A stretch of DNA of 64,000 nucleotides from Flavihumibacter sp036676075 (GTDB lineage Bacteria > Bacteroidota > Bacteroidia > Chitinophagales > Chitinophagaceae). Location of the stretch: positions 1,178,001-1,242,000 of the forward strand of contig NZ_JAKFDQ010000007.1 in NCBI RefSeq assembly GCF_036676075.1, in the 5' to 3' direction. The notes beneath the pieces are model-generated. The model was not told the DNA's origin. It worked only from the letters and a program-made list of their open reading frames with translations, and made no database searches. Shown piece after piece: positions 1 through 8,253 of the stretch; within the stretch, counting starts at the first letter, position 1, and each line of letters opens with the position of its first letter. Position numbers and translations under genes: made by a program.

Positions 1-58
1 TAAAAGCTGGCTGGTTGTATTCTTCCACCTTCCGGTTAAGGAAATCCAGGAAACCCGT
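1..58 (-). CDS. TIGR02757-family protein (DUF2400), N-terminal fragment cut by window edge
   Basis: Reading the minus strand leftward from about position 58 gives TGFLDFLNRKVEEYNQPAF, which runs off the window. The pattern FL-x2-KV-x2-YN-x-P-x-F is typical of the N-terminus of the Bacteroidota TIGR02757 (DUF2400) family, whose function is unknown to me. No ATG is in frame before the stretch; the frame stays open back into the upstream cystathionine gene. GTG at 30-28 would remove conserved residues. The expected start lies inside the right half of the palindrome at 43-100, so the start is unresolved. The family call rests on about 19 residues. Confidence 0.5.
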
Positions 59-100
59 CTGACGCCTGTCCTGACAGGCGTCAGACGGGTTTCCTGGATT
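43..100. repeat. 58-bp perfect palindrome (28-bp arms, 2-nt loop)
   Basis: Positions 43-70 are the exact reverse complement of 73-100, separated only by CT. The structure sits just after the stop codon of the cystathionine gene (111-113) on the minus strand and overlaps the beginning of the next minus-strand reading frame. No clear T-run follows on either strand, so it is not a classic intrinsic terminator, although so long a stem in RNA could still stop transcription or block translation. A small inverted duplication or an assembly fold-back are alternatives. Confidence 0.9.
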
Positions 101-110
101 GTTCGGGTTG

Positions 111-1250
111 TTATCCGATTGCTTTTTCAAGGTCTTCGATGAGGTCATCTGCATCTTCAACGCCTACGCTGAGTCTTATAAGTGAATCAGAGAGGCCATT
201 CTTAATACGTTCTTCCCTGGGTATGGAGGCGTGTGTCATTGATGCGGGGTGATTAATTAACGATTCAACGCCACCAAGGCTTTCTGCGAGAGAGAAAAGA
301 TGGGTTCCTGAAAGAACCTTCTTTGCTGCTTCCATGCTGTCGTCTTTTAATTCAAAGCTCATCATGCCACCGAAGCCACGCATTTGCCTGCTGGCTATTG
401 CATAGCCGGGATGATCTTCAAATCCACACCAGAAAACCTTTCCCACCTTTGGGTGTTGGCGTAACCATGTAGCAATTTTTTCACCATTTTCACAATGGCG
501 TTGCATACGAAGGTGAAGGGTTTTGATGCCTCGCAGCACCAGGAAACAATCCATCGGTCCTGGAACCGCTCCACAACTTTTCTGGATAAAATATAGCCTT
601 TCGCGCAAAGCAGTGTCATTCATCATCAGGGCTCCCTGTATCACATCGCTATGTCCGCCAAGGTATTTTGTTGCTGAATGCATAACAATATCGGCACCGA
701 GGTCAAGTGGGTTCTGGAGGTATGGAGATGCGAAAGTATTGTCAACGCAGAGAAGAGCTTTTGCCGCCTTTGAAATCTCGGCAATGGCTGCTATATCAGC
801 AATATTCATCAAGGGGTTAGTAGGAGTTTCAACCCAAACCAGTTTTGTGCTTGAGGTGATGCTGTTTTTCACCTCTTGCAGGTTACTCATATCAATATAC
901 CTGAAACGGATGCCGAATGGTTCAAAGATCTTTGTGAACAAGCGGTAGGTTCCACCATACATATCATTTCCTGCGATCACTTCATCACCCGGAACCAAAA
1001 GTTTTAATACCGCGTCAGTAGCAGCAACTCCACTACTGAAGGCGAGTCCGAACCGGCCATTTTCAATTTGTGCATATGCCTCTTCCAATGCCTTACGGGT
1101 TGGGTTCTGGGAACGGGCATATTCAAACCCCTTATTGATGCCGGGGGCTTCCTGAACATAGGTTGAGGTCTGGTAAATTGGTGTCATGATAGCCCCGGTG
1201 GAAGGGTCGGGTTCCATACCCGCATGAATGAACTTTGTAGCAATCTTCAT
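111..1250 (-). CDS. Cystathionine gamma-synthase / gamma-lyase family PLP enzyme
   Basis: A 379-residue Cys/Met metabolism PLP-dependent enzyme. Seen: the PLP-phosphate contact EYARSQNPT near residue 43, and the Schiff-base lysine K195 in SATKYLGGHSD. The family catalyses gamma-replacement or gamma-elimination on cystathionine or O-acyl-homoserine in the cytosol; sequence alone does not separate synthase from lyase. I chose ATG 1250 because family members begin MKxATKF and AAGGA lies 4 nt upstream; an in-frame ATG at 1277 would add nine residues. It is followed by the palindrome at 43-100. Confidence 0.92.
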   Translation of the reverse strand: MKIATKFIHAGMEPDPSTGAIMTPIYQTSTYVQEAPGINKGFEYARSQNPTRKALEEAYAQIENGRFGLAFSSGVAATDAVLKLLVPGDEVIAGNDMYGGTYRLFTKIFEPFGIRFRYIDMSNLQEVKNSITSSTKLVWVETPTNPLMNIADIAAIAEISKAAKALLCVDNTFASPYLQNPLDLGADIVMHSATKYLGGHSDVIQGALMMNDTALRERLYFIQKSCGAVPGPMDCFLVLRGIKTLHLRMQRHCENGEKIATWLRQHPKVGKVFWCGFEDHPGYAIASRQMRGFGGMMSFELKDDSMEAAKKVLSGTHLFSLAESLGGVESLINHPASMTHASIPREERIKNGLSDSLIRLSVGVEDADDLIEDLEKAIG

Positions 1251-1322
1251 AATATCCTTGTTGTTAATGTAGGTCAATGGGCAGGAAAGTTAGAACAAAA
1301 CGCAGAACCATCATTCTGCTCT

Positions 1323-3194
1323 TCATGAATCATACAGAGTGGCTAACACCAGGCCCCTCCAGTCGGGGTCATTCCTTGTATTGGCGGCCATGGGATTTAG
1401 CGGCTGAGTAAGTAATTTTTTTTGCATTATACCCCGGGCTACCAGCTTTTTCCTTGACTCATGAACTCTTTCCTGCATCTGAGGATCCTGCATCCATTGA
1501 CGCTGGGGTGGTTCAAAACCGATCTTTTTTGTTTGCCAGCACACTTGGGGCGGCAGTCTATCGCTCATGGCTGTACGAAGTAACCATTTTGTAAATCCGT
1601 TCCGCATTTTATAATGAGATGGCAATGAAAAAACCAATTCAACAAGACCCGGCTGAAGAAAGGGCAATCTTACTTCGCAACCATTTGCCATGCTATTTCT
1701 ATCAGCATATCGAAGTAATTCAGGAAGCCGACCCATTGTAATGTCAAAATATAGAATATCCTCCAGCGTTGTTGCCAGCGGTTTATACAATTCCTCTGAA
1801 GAAAAATGTGCGTCTGCATAAGCCGGATTCAGGTTGCTGATACCTAGAATCTCTCGTTTTTGTGCAGCCAACAATTGGTGCTGCGCGCCTTGCGGAAATA
1901 AAGCGGCGATATAATTACCCAGTCCCCATCCATGCTTTGATCCATGATTACGGAATAACAAATGCTCTCTTCGCATTTTATTCCAGTTGCCACTTCTGAA
2001 CTGCTCTTGTAGAAACCAGTGGATATAATTTTCATATCCTCCCAAAAGTTCATCGGCACCCTGCCCATCCAGTAATACCTTAATACCATGTTGTTTTGCC
2101 AGGGCAAAAACCTGATACTGTACTAATACGCTAGCAGAAGAGACCGGTTGTTCCTGGTGATACAGGAGTTTGTCAAAATGGCCTGAAAGTGAGCCGGCGT
2201 TGGGAGATACCTGGTAGTTTTCGATTTGCAGATAATTGCTGGCAAGATCAATCAGGCTCTTTTCATCTTTTTCAAATCCGGGGAAAACTGCTGAGAACGA
2301 TTTGAAGTGCTGACCTTTTTCACCGGCCACCATTGTGGCAATAGAACTACTATCGATGCCTCCGCTTAAAGAGGTTCCAACGGGAACGTCTGACCGAAGT
2401 CGCATCTGTACTGATTGCCGGAGAAGTTCTTTTATTTTATCTATTGCTTCTGCTTCAGATAGTGTTGCCTTATAAGTAGTATCAATATCCCAATAGCGGG
2501 TAGCAACAGGTTCAGATATATGACCTGAGACAAGTTTTATCGATAAAGAATGTGCGGGGGGCACCTGGTGGATTTCTTGATAGAAACTGCCGGAATTATC
2601 TAATGGGAAACTGTTCATTCCGGTTGCAAGGAATAGAATGCTAAGGTCATCGCGGGGTATTTTGGGTACTCCTATTGCCCAAAGCGCTTTCATTTCTGAA
2701 GCAAAAAGGAACCTGCCATCGGCAGCCTGGTGGAAGAACAATGGCTTTTCCCCAAAACGGTCACGCGCCATAAAGAGATATTGGTCAACCGCATCCCAGA
2801 TGGCAAAAGCGAACATACCATCGAAATACCGAACGCAATCTTCGCCATAATGATCAAAGGCCGCAAGTATGACTTCTGTATCTGAGGCAGTGTTAAATGT
2901 TTGTCCCGCCCCCTGCAGTTCCTTCTTCAGTTCAAGGTAATTATACAGTTCCCCATTATAAACAATTGAATAGCGGCCGCCGTAGTGCATTGGCTGAGCG
3001 GCTGCTTCGGTGCGGTCGATAATTGCAAGTCGCCGATGCCCAAGCCAGATCTGGTGGGCGGTATCGGTCCAGTAAGACTCGCCATCGGGTCCACGGTGTT
3101 CCAATGACAGGGTCATTTTCCTGATATCACGGTAATGATCAGCCTCGTAGCCGGGAGAACCTGCCATTGTTATAATACCAGCAATTCCACACAT
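1323..3194 (-). CDS. asnB: Asparagine synthase (glutamine-hydrolysing)
   Basis: A 623-residue class II amidotransferase. Translation from ATG 3194 begins MCGIAG, placing the catalytic nucleophile at Cys2 after Met removal; the frame extends 41 codons further upstream but that would bury the cysteine. N-terminal glutaminase motifs (RRLAIID, YNGELYNY) are followed by the synthetase domain with the ATP-pyrophosphatase loop SGGIDSS at 277-283. It converts aspartate, glutamine and ATP to asparagine and glutamate in the cytosol. Some members act in surface-polysaccharide or peptide pathways, but nothing nearby shows this. The start is 10 bp from the stop of the upstream DUF2911 gene, so the two may share a transcript. 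Confidence 0.93.
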   Translation of the reverse strand: MCGIAGIITMAGSPGYEADHYRDIRKMTLSLEHRGPDGESYWTDTAHQIWLGHRRLAIIDRTEAAAQPMHYGGRYSIVYNGELYNYLELKKELQGAGQTFNTASDTEVILAAFDHYGEDCVRYFDGMFAFAIWDAVDQYLFMARDRFGEKPLFFHQAADGRFLFASEMKALWAIGVPKIPRDDLSILFLATGMNSFPLDNSGSFYQEIHQVPPAHSLSIKLVSGHISEPVATRYWDIDTTYKATLSEAEAIDKIKELLRQSVQMRLRSDVPVGTSLSGGIDSSSIATMVAGEKGQHFKSFSAVFPGFEKDEKSLIDLASNYLQIENYQVSPNAGSLSGHFDKLLYHQEQPVSSASVLVQYQVFALAKQHGIKVLLDGQGADELLGGYENYIHWFLQEQFRSGNWNKMRREHLLFRNHGSKHGWGLGNYIAALFPQGAQHQLLAAQKREILGISNLNPAYADAHFSSEELYKPLATTLEDILYFDITMGRLPELLRYADRNSMANGCEVRLPFLQPGLVELVFSLPSHYKMRNGFTKWLLRTAMSDRLPPQVCWQTKKIGFEPPQRQWMQDPQMQERVHESRKKLVARGIMQKKLLTQPLNPMAANTRNDPDWRGLVLATLYDS

Positions 3195-3204
3195 ATTGTA
3201 AATA

Positions 3205-3768
3205 TCAGAAAAAGCTGATCGGCATTCGTACCGATTCATCATCCCAGCCGATAACCAGGTTAATATTATTACTGGCTTTTTCGAAATACATGCTGAAAGA
3301 CTCCAGCACATCACCATTACGAACTACGGGAAGATCTACTCTTGCAACATCTTTTTTAGGGTCATATTTAAAAGCGCCCCAAACATCATTTTCCTTATTG
3401 ATGATTAGCGTCCACCGGTTTTGCGTGGGGATAGCGTAAAGGGTATACCGGCCCTTCTTTACGCGGTGTGTGCCTATTTTGGCATCGCGGAAGAGCTCAA
3501 GTTCGGTGGCTTCATTTGCCCCCAACCTCCATATTGAACCATTTTCAACAAGCTCACCAAAAACCTGCCTTCCATTTTTCTGCGGCCTGCTATACACCAC
3601 TCTTGCCAGCAGGGGTTCCGAGGCTTTGTCCTGTATTTTGAGGATGGGATAATTGGCCGGATAGTAGCTCATATCCATGGGAGATTTATCAACAGCAGGA
3701 AAGCGCGACTGTGCCAATATAGTCATAGATATAAGAGTAAGGCTTAAAACCAGCATCATTCTTTTCAT
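3205..3768 (-). CDS. DUF2911 domain secreted protein
   Basis: 187 residues starting MKRMMLVLSLTLISMTILAQ, a signal peptide with a Gln at the cleavage region as is common in Bacteroidota. The mature part matches the DUF2911 pattern: WRLGANEATELEL, an RYTLYAIP strand and WGAFKYD. The function of DUF2911 is not known; it is usually exported. ATG 3768 is chosen because it starts the signal peptide; the frame opens eight codons earlier. A -7 box lies 22 nt upstream (3790-3797), and asnB follows 10 bp downstream. Confidence 0.85.
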   Translation of the reverse strand: MKRMMLVLSLTLISMTILAQSRFPAVDKSPMDMSYYPANYPILKIQDKASEPLLARVVYSRPQKNGRQVFGELVENGSIWRLGANEATELELFRDAKIGTHRVKKGRYTLYAIPTQNRWTLIINKENDVWGAFKYDPKKDVARVDLPVVRNGDVLESFSMYFEKASNNINLVIGWDDESVRMPISFF

Positions 3769-3789
3769 GTTCACAACTTGATTGAGTGT

Positions 3790-3797
3790 CAAAAATA
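3790..3797 (-). promoter_or_regulatory. -7 box TATTTTTG for the DUF2911-asnB unit
   Basis: A full match to the Bacteroidota -7 consensus TAnnTTTG, with 21 nt between the box and ATG 3768. No well-placed -33 TTTG was identified. Confidence 0.55.
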
Positions 3798-3866
3798 AAG
3801 CAGTAAGCTAATAATCTGCATATCATCATATGATATAAGTCAAGAATGTTGATGGAAGCTAAAGTT

Positions 3867-3874
3867 TAATTTTG
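3867..3874 (+). promoter_or_regulatory. -7 box TAATTTTG for the CoA-transferase gene
   Basis: A full match to TAnnTTTG, with 13 nt between the box and ATG 3888. It shares a 119-bp divergent intergenic region with the box at 3790-3797 on the other strand. Confidence 0.55.
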
Positions 3875-3887
3875 TCCAAAACTTTTA

Positions 3888-5183
3888 ATGCTTCCTCCCA
3901 TTCATTATGTTTCTGCTGCTGAGGCTTTAGCTGTCATACAATCGGGCCACCGGGTTTTTGTTCATGGAAGCGCGCAAACACCATCATTCCTGATGCGTGA
4001 GCTTGCCGCCCAAAAGCACAGGCTGCGGGATGTTGAGCTGGTCAATATTAGTGTTTATGGTGACATGGTGGTTGACAAGCCCGAATACAGCGGGCATTTC
4101 CATATCAATTCACTTTTTGTTTCTGCGAGTATAAGGGAAGCTGTTAAGGAAGGCCGGGCAGACTATGTACCTGTTTTCCTCAGTGAGATACCTGAACTAT
4201 TCAAGCAGGGTATCCTGCCAATTGATGTGGCCATGGTACATGTTTCGGTGCCCGACAAGCACGGTTATTGTTCCCTAGGCGCCTCTGTGGATGTAGCCCG
4301 TTCGGCGGTTAATACGGCCAGGCATGTGATAGCACAAGTGAATCCGAATGTTCCCAGAACTCATGGTGACGGGATGATTCATGTTAATCGTTTTTCGGCG
4401 ATGGTCTATTCTGAGGACCCGCTTCATGAGGCAATTTTTGGGGAGAAAGGAGGAGAGGCAGAATTACAAATCGGGAAATATATAGCTGAAATGATTGACG
4501 ACCGGAGCACTCTGCAAATGGGTATTGGTGCAATTCCCGATGCCGTTCTGAAATGCCTTGGCAATCATCGCGACCTTGGCATACATACCGAGATGTGTAG
4601 TGATGGAATAATAGACCTGATCGAGAAAGACATCGTGAATAACCGGTACAAGCTTATCCATCCAAATAAATCGGTCGCTGGTTTTGCATTAGGAACCAGG
4701 AGGCTGTATGACTATATAGATGATAATCCCGCATTTGCTTTTCTCGATATTGATTATGTGAATGATACTGCTGTGATTAGGCGTAATCCCAAAATGGTAG
4801 CAATCAACAGCGCTGTGGAAATAGATCTTACTGGCCAGGTATGCGCCGACTCCATTGGAACTTATCAATATTCAGGCATTGGGGGGCAGATGGATTTTAT
4901 GCGGGGCTCAGCACTTAGTGAGGGTGGCAAACCCATTATAGCCCTTCCATCGCGGACGGCACATGGGGAGCCAAGAATTGTACCCTTCATTAGACAGGGG
5001 GCCGGAGTTGTGACCACCCGTGGACATATACATTATGTAGTGACCGAGTACGGGGTGGCCTATTTATATGGGAAAAACCTGCGGCAGCGGGCAGAAGCAC
5101 TTATCGGCATTTCGCATCCTGACGACCGGGAATTACTGGAGAGGTCGTGCCATGAACGATTCAGGGTTTTCCCTGGTTTCTAA
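3888..5183 (+). CDS. Acetyl-CoA hydrolase / 4-hydroxybutyrate CoA-transferase family protein
   Basis: A 431-residue family I CoA-transferase of the Cat2/Ach1 type. Seen: VFVHGSAQTP near the N-terminus, the candidate catalytic glutamate E235 in GIHTEMCSDG, and the C-terminal GGQMDFMRGSALSEGG and VVTEYGVAYL segments typical of this family. Members move CoA between acetate and other carboxylates through a glutamyl-CoA thioester. Which acid is used here cannot be read from sequence. Its TAA stop (5181-5183) directly abuts the stop of the convergent AcpH-like gene. Confidence 0.9.
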   Translation: MLPPIHYVSAAEALAVIQSGHRVFVHGSAQTPSFLMRELAAQKHRLRDVELVNISVYGDMVVDKPEYSGHFHINSLFVSASIREAVKEGRADYVPVFLSEIPELFKQGILPIDVAMVHVSVPDKHGYCSLGASVDVARSAVNTARHVIAQVNPNVPRTHGDGMIHVNRFSAMVYSEDPLHEAIFGEKGGEAELQIGKYIAEMIDDRSTLQMGIGAIPDAVLKCLGNHRDLGIHTEMCSDGIIDLIEKDIVNNRYKLIHPNKSVAGFALGTRRLYDYIDDNPAFAFLDIDYVNDTAVIRRNPKMVAINSAVEIDLTGQVCADSIGTYQYSGIGGQMDFMRGSALSEGGKPIIALPSRTAHGEPRIVPFIRQGAGVVTTRGHIHYVVTEYGVAYLYGKNLRQRAEALIGISHPDDRELLERSCHERFRVFPGF

Positions 5184-5795
5184 TCAAGAAGCCGTTCCCG
5201 GGGAACTAATCAGGTGATTTCTGTAGTAATTGGTAACAAAAAGCAGGAGTTCGGGGAAAAAACGGTGATAGGCATTTTGAAGTTGATCAATATTTGACTC
5301 AAAGGCATCAAAGGCGGGTTTTGCATTTTCAAGGTAACGGGCGCGGCGTACCAGCCCCTGCATACTTTTCTCGATTCCCCACCTGAATTGATAATTGCAT
5401 AGCCAATCCTGTTCCTTCATATAAGGGTACATTCCGGCAAATGAAGCAGGAAAATGGTGCTCATAATCTCCTATCGTGTTATAAACCCATTGAGTAAAAT
5501 CAGGTAGAGAACCCGTCGGAAAGGCCAGATTGTCCGCGGCCAGGAAATGGTCATATGCAACGTCTAAAAAGGCTGCTCCATATAAACCTACTGCTGGTTT
5601 GAATATTTTCTTCGCCTCGATATTGACCGGGTGCTCATCAGTGAACGTATCAATGGCGCGGTGTAGCGCTATCCCCTTTTGAATTCCGTGTGGGAAATCA
5701 AAACGTTTCCGGCCTTTGACGAAATCGCTGATCATATTGCCAACCAGTAATTCCGGTTGACGAAATGATAGATATGCATGTGCCAATAGGTTCAT
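5184..5795 (-). CDS. Acyl carrier protein phosphodiesterase-like protein (AcpH/DUF479)
   Basis: A 203-residue protein beginning MNLLAHAYLSF and carrying the HD-like helical signature GxALHRAIDxFTDEHP (residues 41-56) and FLDVAYDHFLA. This is the ACP hydrolase family, which removes phosphopantetheine from acyl carrier protein in E. coli; Bacteroidota members are annotated by homology only. Length agrees with the family (about 195 residues). Convergent with the CoA-transferase gene with zero intergenic bases. Confidence 0.85.
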   Translation of the reverse strand: MNLLAHAYLSFRQPELLVGNMISDFVKGRKRFDFPHGIQKGIALHRAIDTFTDEHPVNIEAKKIFKPAVGLYGAAFLDVAYDHFLAADNLAFPTGSLPDFTQWVYNTIGDYEHHFPASFAGMYPYMKEQDWLCNYQFRWGIEKSMQGLVRRARYLENAKPAFDAFESNIDQLQNAYHRFFPELLLFVTNYYRNHLISSPGTAS

Positions 5796-6133
5796 TAAAT
5801 ACTTATTTATAAATCAAATTATTGGGAATAGGGAAGTAAAAACCAGAACAATTGTGGTCATTTTTAAAAATCTGATTTCCACTTCTCTAATTTAACCATC
5901 GCTTAACCGGGATTTATTTTTTACTTAACAAATTTTATCAGTGTGCTTAAATGCCATTGATTCAAACAGATTTTGCAGTACCTGAATCAGCTAATCTTAT
6001 CAGGCTCTTTTGAATTCTTTGATGATCGATGCCACCAATCACTATTTGCTTGACCTCAGTGTGTAACCTAATTACTTTTACATCGTCAAACAATCAAACG
6101 ACATTAATCATTAAACCTTTCAATTTTTAAGTT
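5796..6133. other. 338-bp divergent intergenic region
   Basis: AT-rich region between two divergent genes. The only supported signal is the candidate promoter at 6050-6080. Short open frames are present but none exceeds about 20 codons, and no tRNA-like structure was seen. Confidence 0.6.
6050..6080 (+). promoter_or_regulatory. Candidate promoter for the tandem PepSY-like genes
   Basis: TTG at 6050-6052 is followed after 20 nt by TACTTTTA at 6073-6080, a near match to the -33/-7 Bacteroidota pattern TTTG-N20-TAnnTTTG (last base A instead of G). It predicts a leader of about 50 nt before ATG 6134. Confidence 0.4.
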
Positions 6134-6580
6134 ATGAAAAAGATCATCGTAATCGCAGCAACAGCTTTCGTTACATTATCAAGCTTTGCAAATGTAGATC
6201 CTATTACAGGAAAAGTTCTCCAGGCATTTCGTTCTGAATTTTCAGATGCAAAGAACGTTCAGTGGAAATCACTTGATGATGCTGGTTTGTACCAGGCAAC
6301 ATTCAACTTCCGTGATACCGAACTCAGTGCATTTTACAATGTTGATGGCGAACTCGTTGCCACAGCGCGTTACATCAGCAAAGAGAATCTTCCTATCATG
6401 GTAACCAAAGCAATTGGTGAGCGTTATCCTGAGCATGTAGTTGGAAATGTAATTGAGCATATCTCCAACGGAAGCACTACCTATCATGTAACACTGAACG
6501 GTGAAAAATCAAGCATGATTGTATCAGCTAATGGAAGTGGAAATCTTAGTGTATTCAAAAAAATTAAAAACAAATTGTAA
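6134..6580 (+). CDS. Secreted PepSY-like (BLIP-like fold) protein, copy 1
   Basis: 148 residues with signal peptide MKKIIVIAATAFVTLSSFA. The mature part has the pattern AFRSEFSDAKNVQW, an AFYN strand followed by DGELVAT, and YPEHVVGNVIEH, which resembles Bacteroidota PepSY-like / DUF2874-type proteins. Such proteins are exported and their role is unknown. The next gene encodes a clear paralogue, so this is a tandem duplication. No cysteines and no membrane segment after the signal peptide. Confidence 0.75.
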   Translation: MKKIIVIAATAFVTLSSFANVDPITGKVLQAFRSEFSDAKNVQWKSLDDAGLYQATFNFRDTELSAFYNVDGELVATARYISKENLPIMVTKAIGERYPEHVVGNVIEHISNGSTTYHVTLNGEKSSMIVSANGSGNLSVFKKIKNKL

Positions 6581-6633
6581 CCTTTTAATGGGCAATGCGT
6601 CCCATAGGTAACAAACTATTAAACCTTATAACA

Positions 6634-7086
6634 ATGAAACGTATCACAGCCGTTGTGGTATTTACCTTAATGATCGCAACAACCAGCTTTGCTGGCAGTA
6701 TTTCAGATCCAGTTATAAAAACAAACTGGAGAGTAACAGAATCTTTTAAGAAAGAGTTTTCAGGAGCAGAGCAGATCAAGTGGTCCCGGACAAATGACCT
6801 TAACAAAGCGCAATTCACGCTCAATGGTCAGGTCATGTTTGCCTACCTCAATGATGAGGGAGAACTGATAGGAGTATATCGTAACATCCTGTCCACCCAG
6901 CTGCCCATCCAGCTGATGAATGAAATCAAAAATTCCTATTCGGACTATTGGATCACCAGCCTGTTTGAGATGGCTACCAATGATGGAACTCGTTATTTCA
7001 TTACCATGCATAATGCGACCCATCAGTTGATCTTGAAAAGTGAGAATGCAGGTGAATGGACCGAATATTCAAGAATAAAGAAATAA
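6634..7086 (+). CDS. Secreted PepSY-like (BLIP-like fold) protein, copy 2
   Basis: 150 residues from ATG 6634, which begins the signal peptide MKRITAVVVFTLMIATTSFA; the frame opens 13 codons earlier without a signal. The mature part parallels copy 1 segment by segment: FKKEFSGAEQIKW against FRSEFSDAKNVQW, and DEGELIGVYR against VDGELVATAR. The genes are 53 bp apart with no terminator between, so they are probably co-transcribed. A strong terminator follows at 7117. Confidence 0.75.
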   Translation: MKRITAVVVFTLMIATTSFAGSISDPVIKTNWRVTESFKKEFSGAEQIKWSRTNDLNKAQFTLNGQVMFAYLNDEGELIGVYRNILSTQLPIQLMNEIKNSYSDYWITSLFEMATNDGTRYFITMHNATHQLILKSENAGEWTEYSRIKK

Positions 7087-7116
7087 GTTTTTTCTCTGAG
7101 GTTTTGTTGGAAAGTC

Positions 7117-7147
7117 TGGCCCCGCCCCGTAAGGCGGGGCCATTTTG
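7117..7147 (+). terminator. Rho-independent terminator after the PepSY-like pair
   Basis: Perfect 10-bp stem: TGGCCCCGCC (7117-7126) and GGCGGGGCCA (7133-7142), six-base loop, then TTTTG. It lies 30 bp after the second gene. Confidence 0.85.
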
Positions 7148-7161
7148 TGTGCCATCTCCCT

Positions 7162-7169
7162 TACCTTTG
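7162..7169 (+). promoter_or_regulatory. -7 box TACCTTTG for the DHS-like gene
   Basis: Full match to TAnnTTTG, 20 nt before ATG 7190 and immediately after the preceding terminator. Confidence 0.6.
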
Positions 7170-7189
7170 CTGTCCATAAATATATAATC

Positions 7190-8164
7190 ATGAGTAAAGG
7201 TCCTGTTTCGCAGTTTATTCAGCATCATTATCGCCATTTCAACGCGGCGGCACTTGTAGATGCTGCGAAAGGCTATGAGCAACACCTGTTGGAAGGTGGA
7301 AAAATGATGATTACGCTGGCGGGGGCGATGAGCACTGCTGAGCTGGGTGTTTCACTGGCTGAAATGATTCGCCAGGATAAAGTCCATATTATATCATGTA
7401 CAGGTGCCAACCTTGAAGAAGATATCATGAATCTGGTAGCACATTCTCATTACAGGAGAATCCCCAACTACCGCGATCTCACACCACAGCAAGAGTGGGA
7501 GCTGCTGGAAAAGGGCCTGAACAGGGTAACTGATACCTGCATTCCTGAAGAGGAAGCTTTCAGGAAGATACAGCATCATGTTGCTAAGCTTTGGAAGGAT
7601 GCAGATGCAGCAGGAGAACGATATTTTCCGCATGAATACATGTACAAGCTTCTTAACAGTGGTGTTATGAAAGATGATTATGAAATTGATCCGAAGGACA
7701 GCTGGATGATTGCTGCGGCAGAAAAAAATCTTCCGATCATAGTGGGCGGATGGGAAGACAGTACAATGGGAAATATTTTCGCTTCCTATATTATTAAACA
7801 GGAAATGAAAGCCACTACCATGAAGAGTGGTATTGAATATATGGTTTGGCTGGCCGATTGGTACAGGCATAACAGCGGGGGAAAGGGTGTTGGTTTTTTC
7901 CAGCTGGGCGGTGGAATTGCAGGAGATTTCCCGATATGTGTTGTTCCCATGATGTACCAGGACCTGGAATGGCATGATGTTCCATTCTGGAGTTATTTCT
8001 GCCAGGTTAGTGATTCAACAACTTCTTATGGATCTTACTCAGGTGCTGTTCCAAATGAAAAGATCACCTGGGGTAAATTAAGCATTGATACGCCTAAGTA
8101 TATTGTTGAAAGTGATGCAACCATTGTTGCGCCGCTGATTTTTGCGTATATCCTTGGATGGTAA
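7190..8164 (+). CDS. Deoxyhypusine synthase-like protein
   Basis: 324 residues from ATG 7190. The Rossmann-type NAD-binding core includes ITLAGAMSTAELG and CTGANLEED, and the lysine equivalent to the catalytic lysine of eukaryotic deoxyhypusine synthase is kept at K296 in ITWGKLS. The eukaryotic segment with the active-site HH is replaced here by LGGGIAGDFPICVVP (about 239-253), as in the bacterial DHS-like family. True DHS attaches aminobutyl from spermidine to eIF5A; bacteria lack eIF5A, and some homologues make homospermidine. The substrate is therefore open. No polyamine gene is adjacent. It has its own promoter and terminator. Confidence 0.9.
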   Translation: MSKGPVSQFIQHHYRHFNAAALVDAAKGYEQHLLEGGKMMITLAGAMSTAELGVSLAEMIRQDKVHIISCTGANLEEDIMNLVAHSHYRRIPNYRDLTPQQEWELLEKGLNRVTDTCIPEEEAFRKIQHHVAKLWKDADAAGERYFPHEYMYKLLNSGVMKDDYEIDPKDSWMIAAAEKNLPIIVGGWEDSTMGNIFASYIIKQEMKATTMKSGIEYMVWLADWYRHNSGGKGVGFFQLGGGIAGDFPICVVPMMYQDLEWHDVPFWSYFCQVSDSTTSYGSYSGAVPNEKITWGKLSIDTPKYIVESDATIVAPLIFAYILGW

Positions 8165-8197
8165 TTATGGTCTCAGGGTGCCGTCAGGGTGAAAATA

Positions 8198-8231
8198 AAA
8201 AGGCCGTCTCAAATGAATGAGACGGCCTTTT
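8198..8231. terminator. Bidirectional terminator
   Basis: Perfect 13-bp stem: AAAAGGCCGTCTC (8198-8210) and GAGACGGCCTTTT (8219-8231) around an eight-base loop, with A-run and T-run at the two ends. It serves the DHS-like gene on plus and the Arg/Asp-rich gene on minus. Confidence 0.88.
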
Positions 8232-8253
8232 GTTGTAGAGGGTACGGATCAAC

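Noticed and set aside
523..948. Plus-strand 141-codon frame within the cystathionine gene
   Set aside because: Antisense shadow of a strongly supported enzyme gene.
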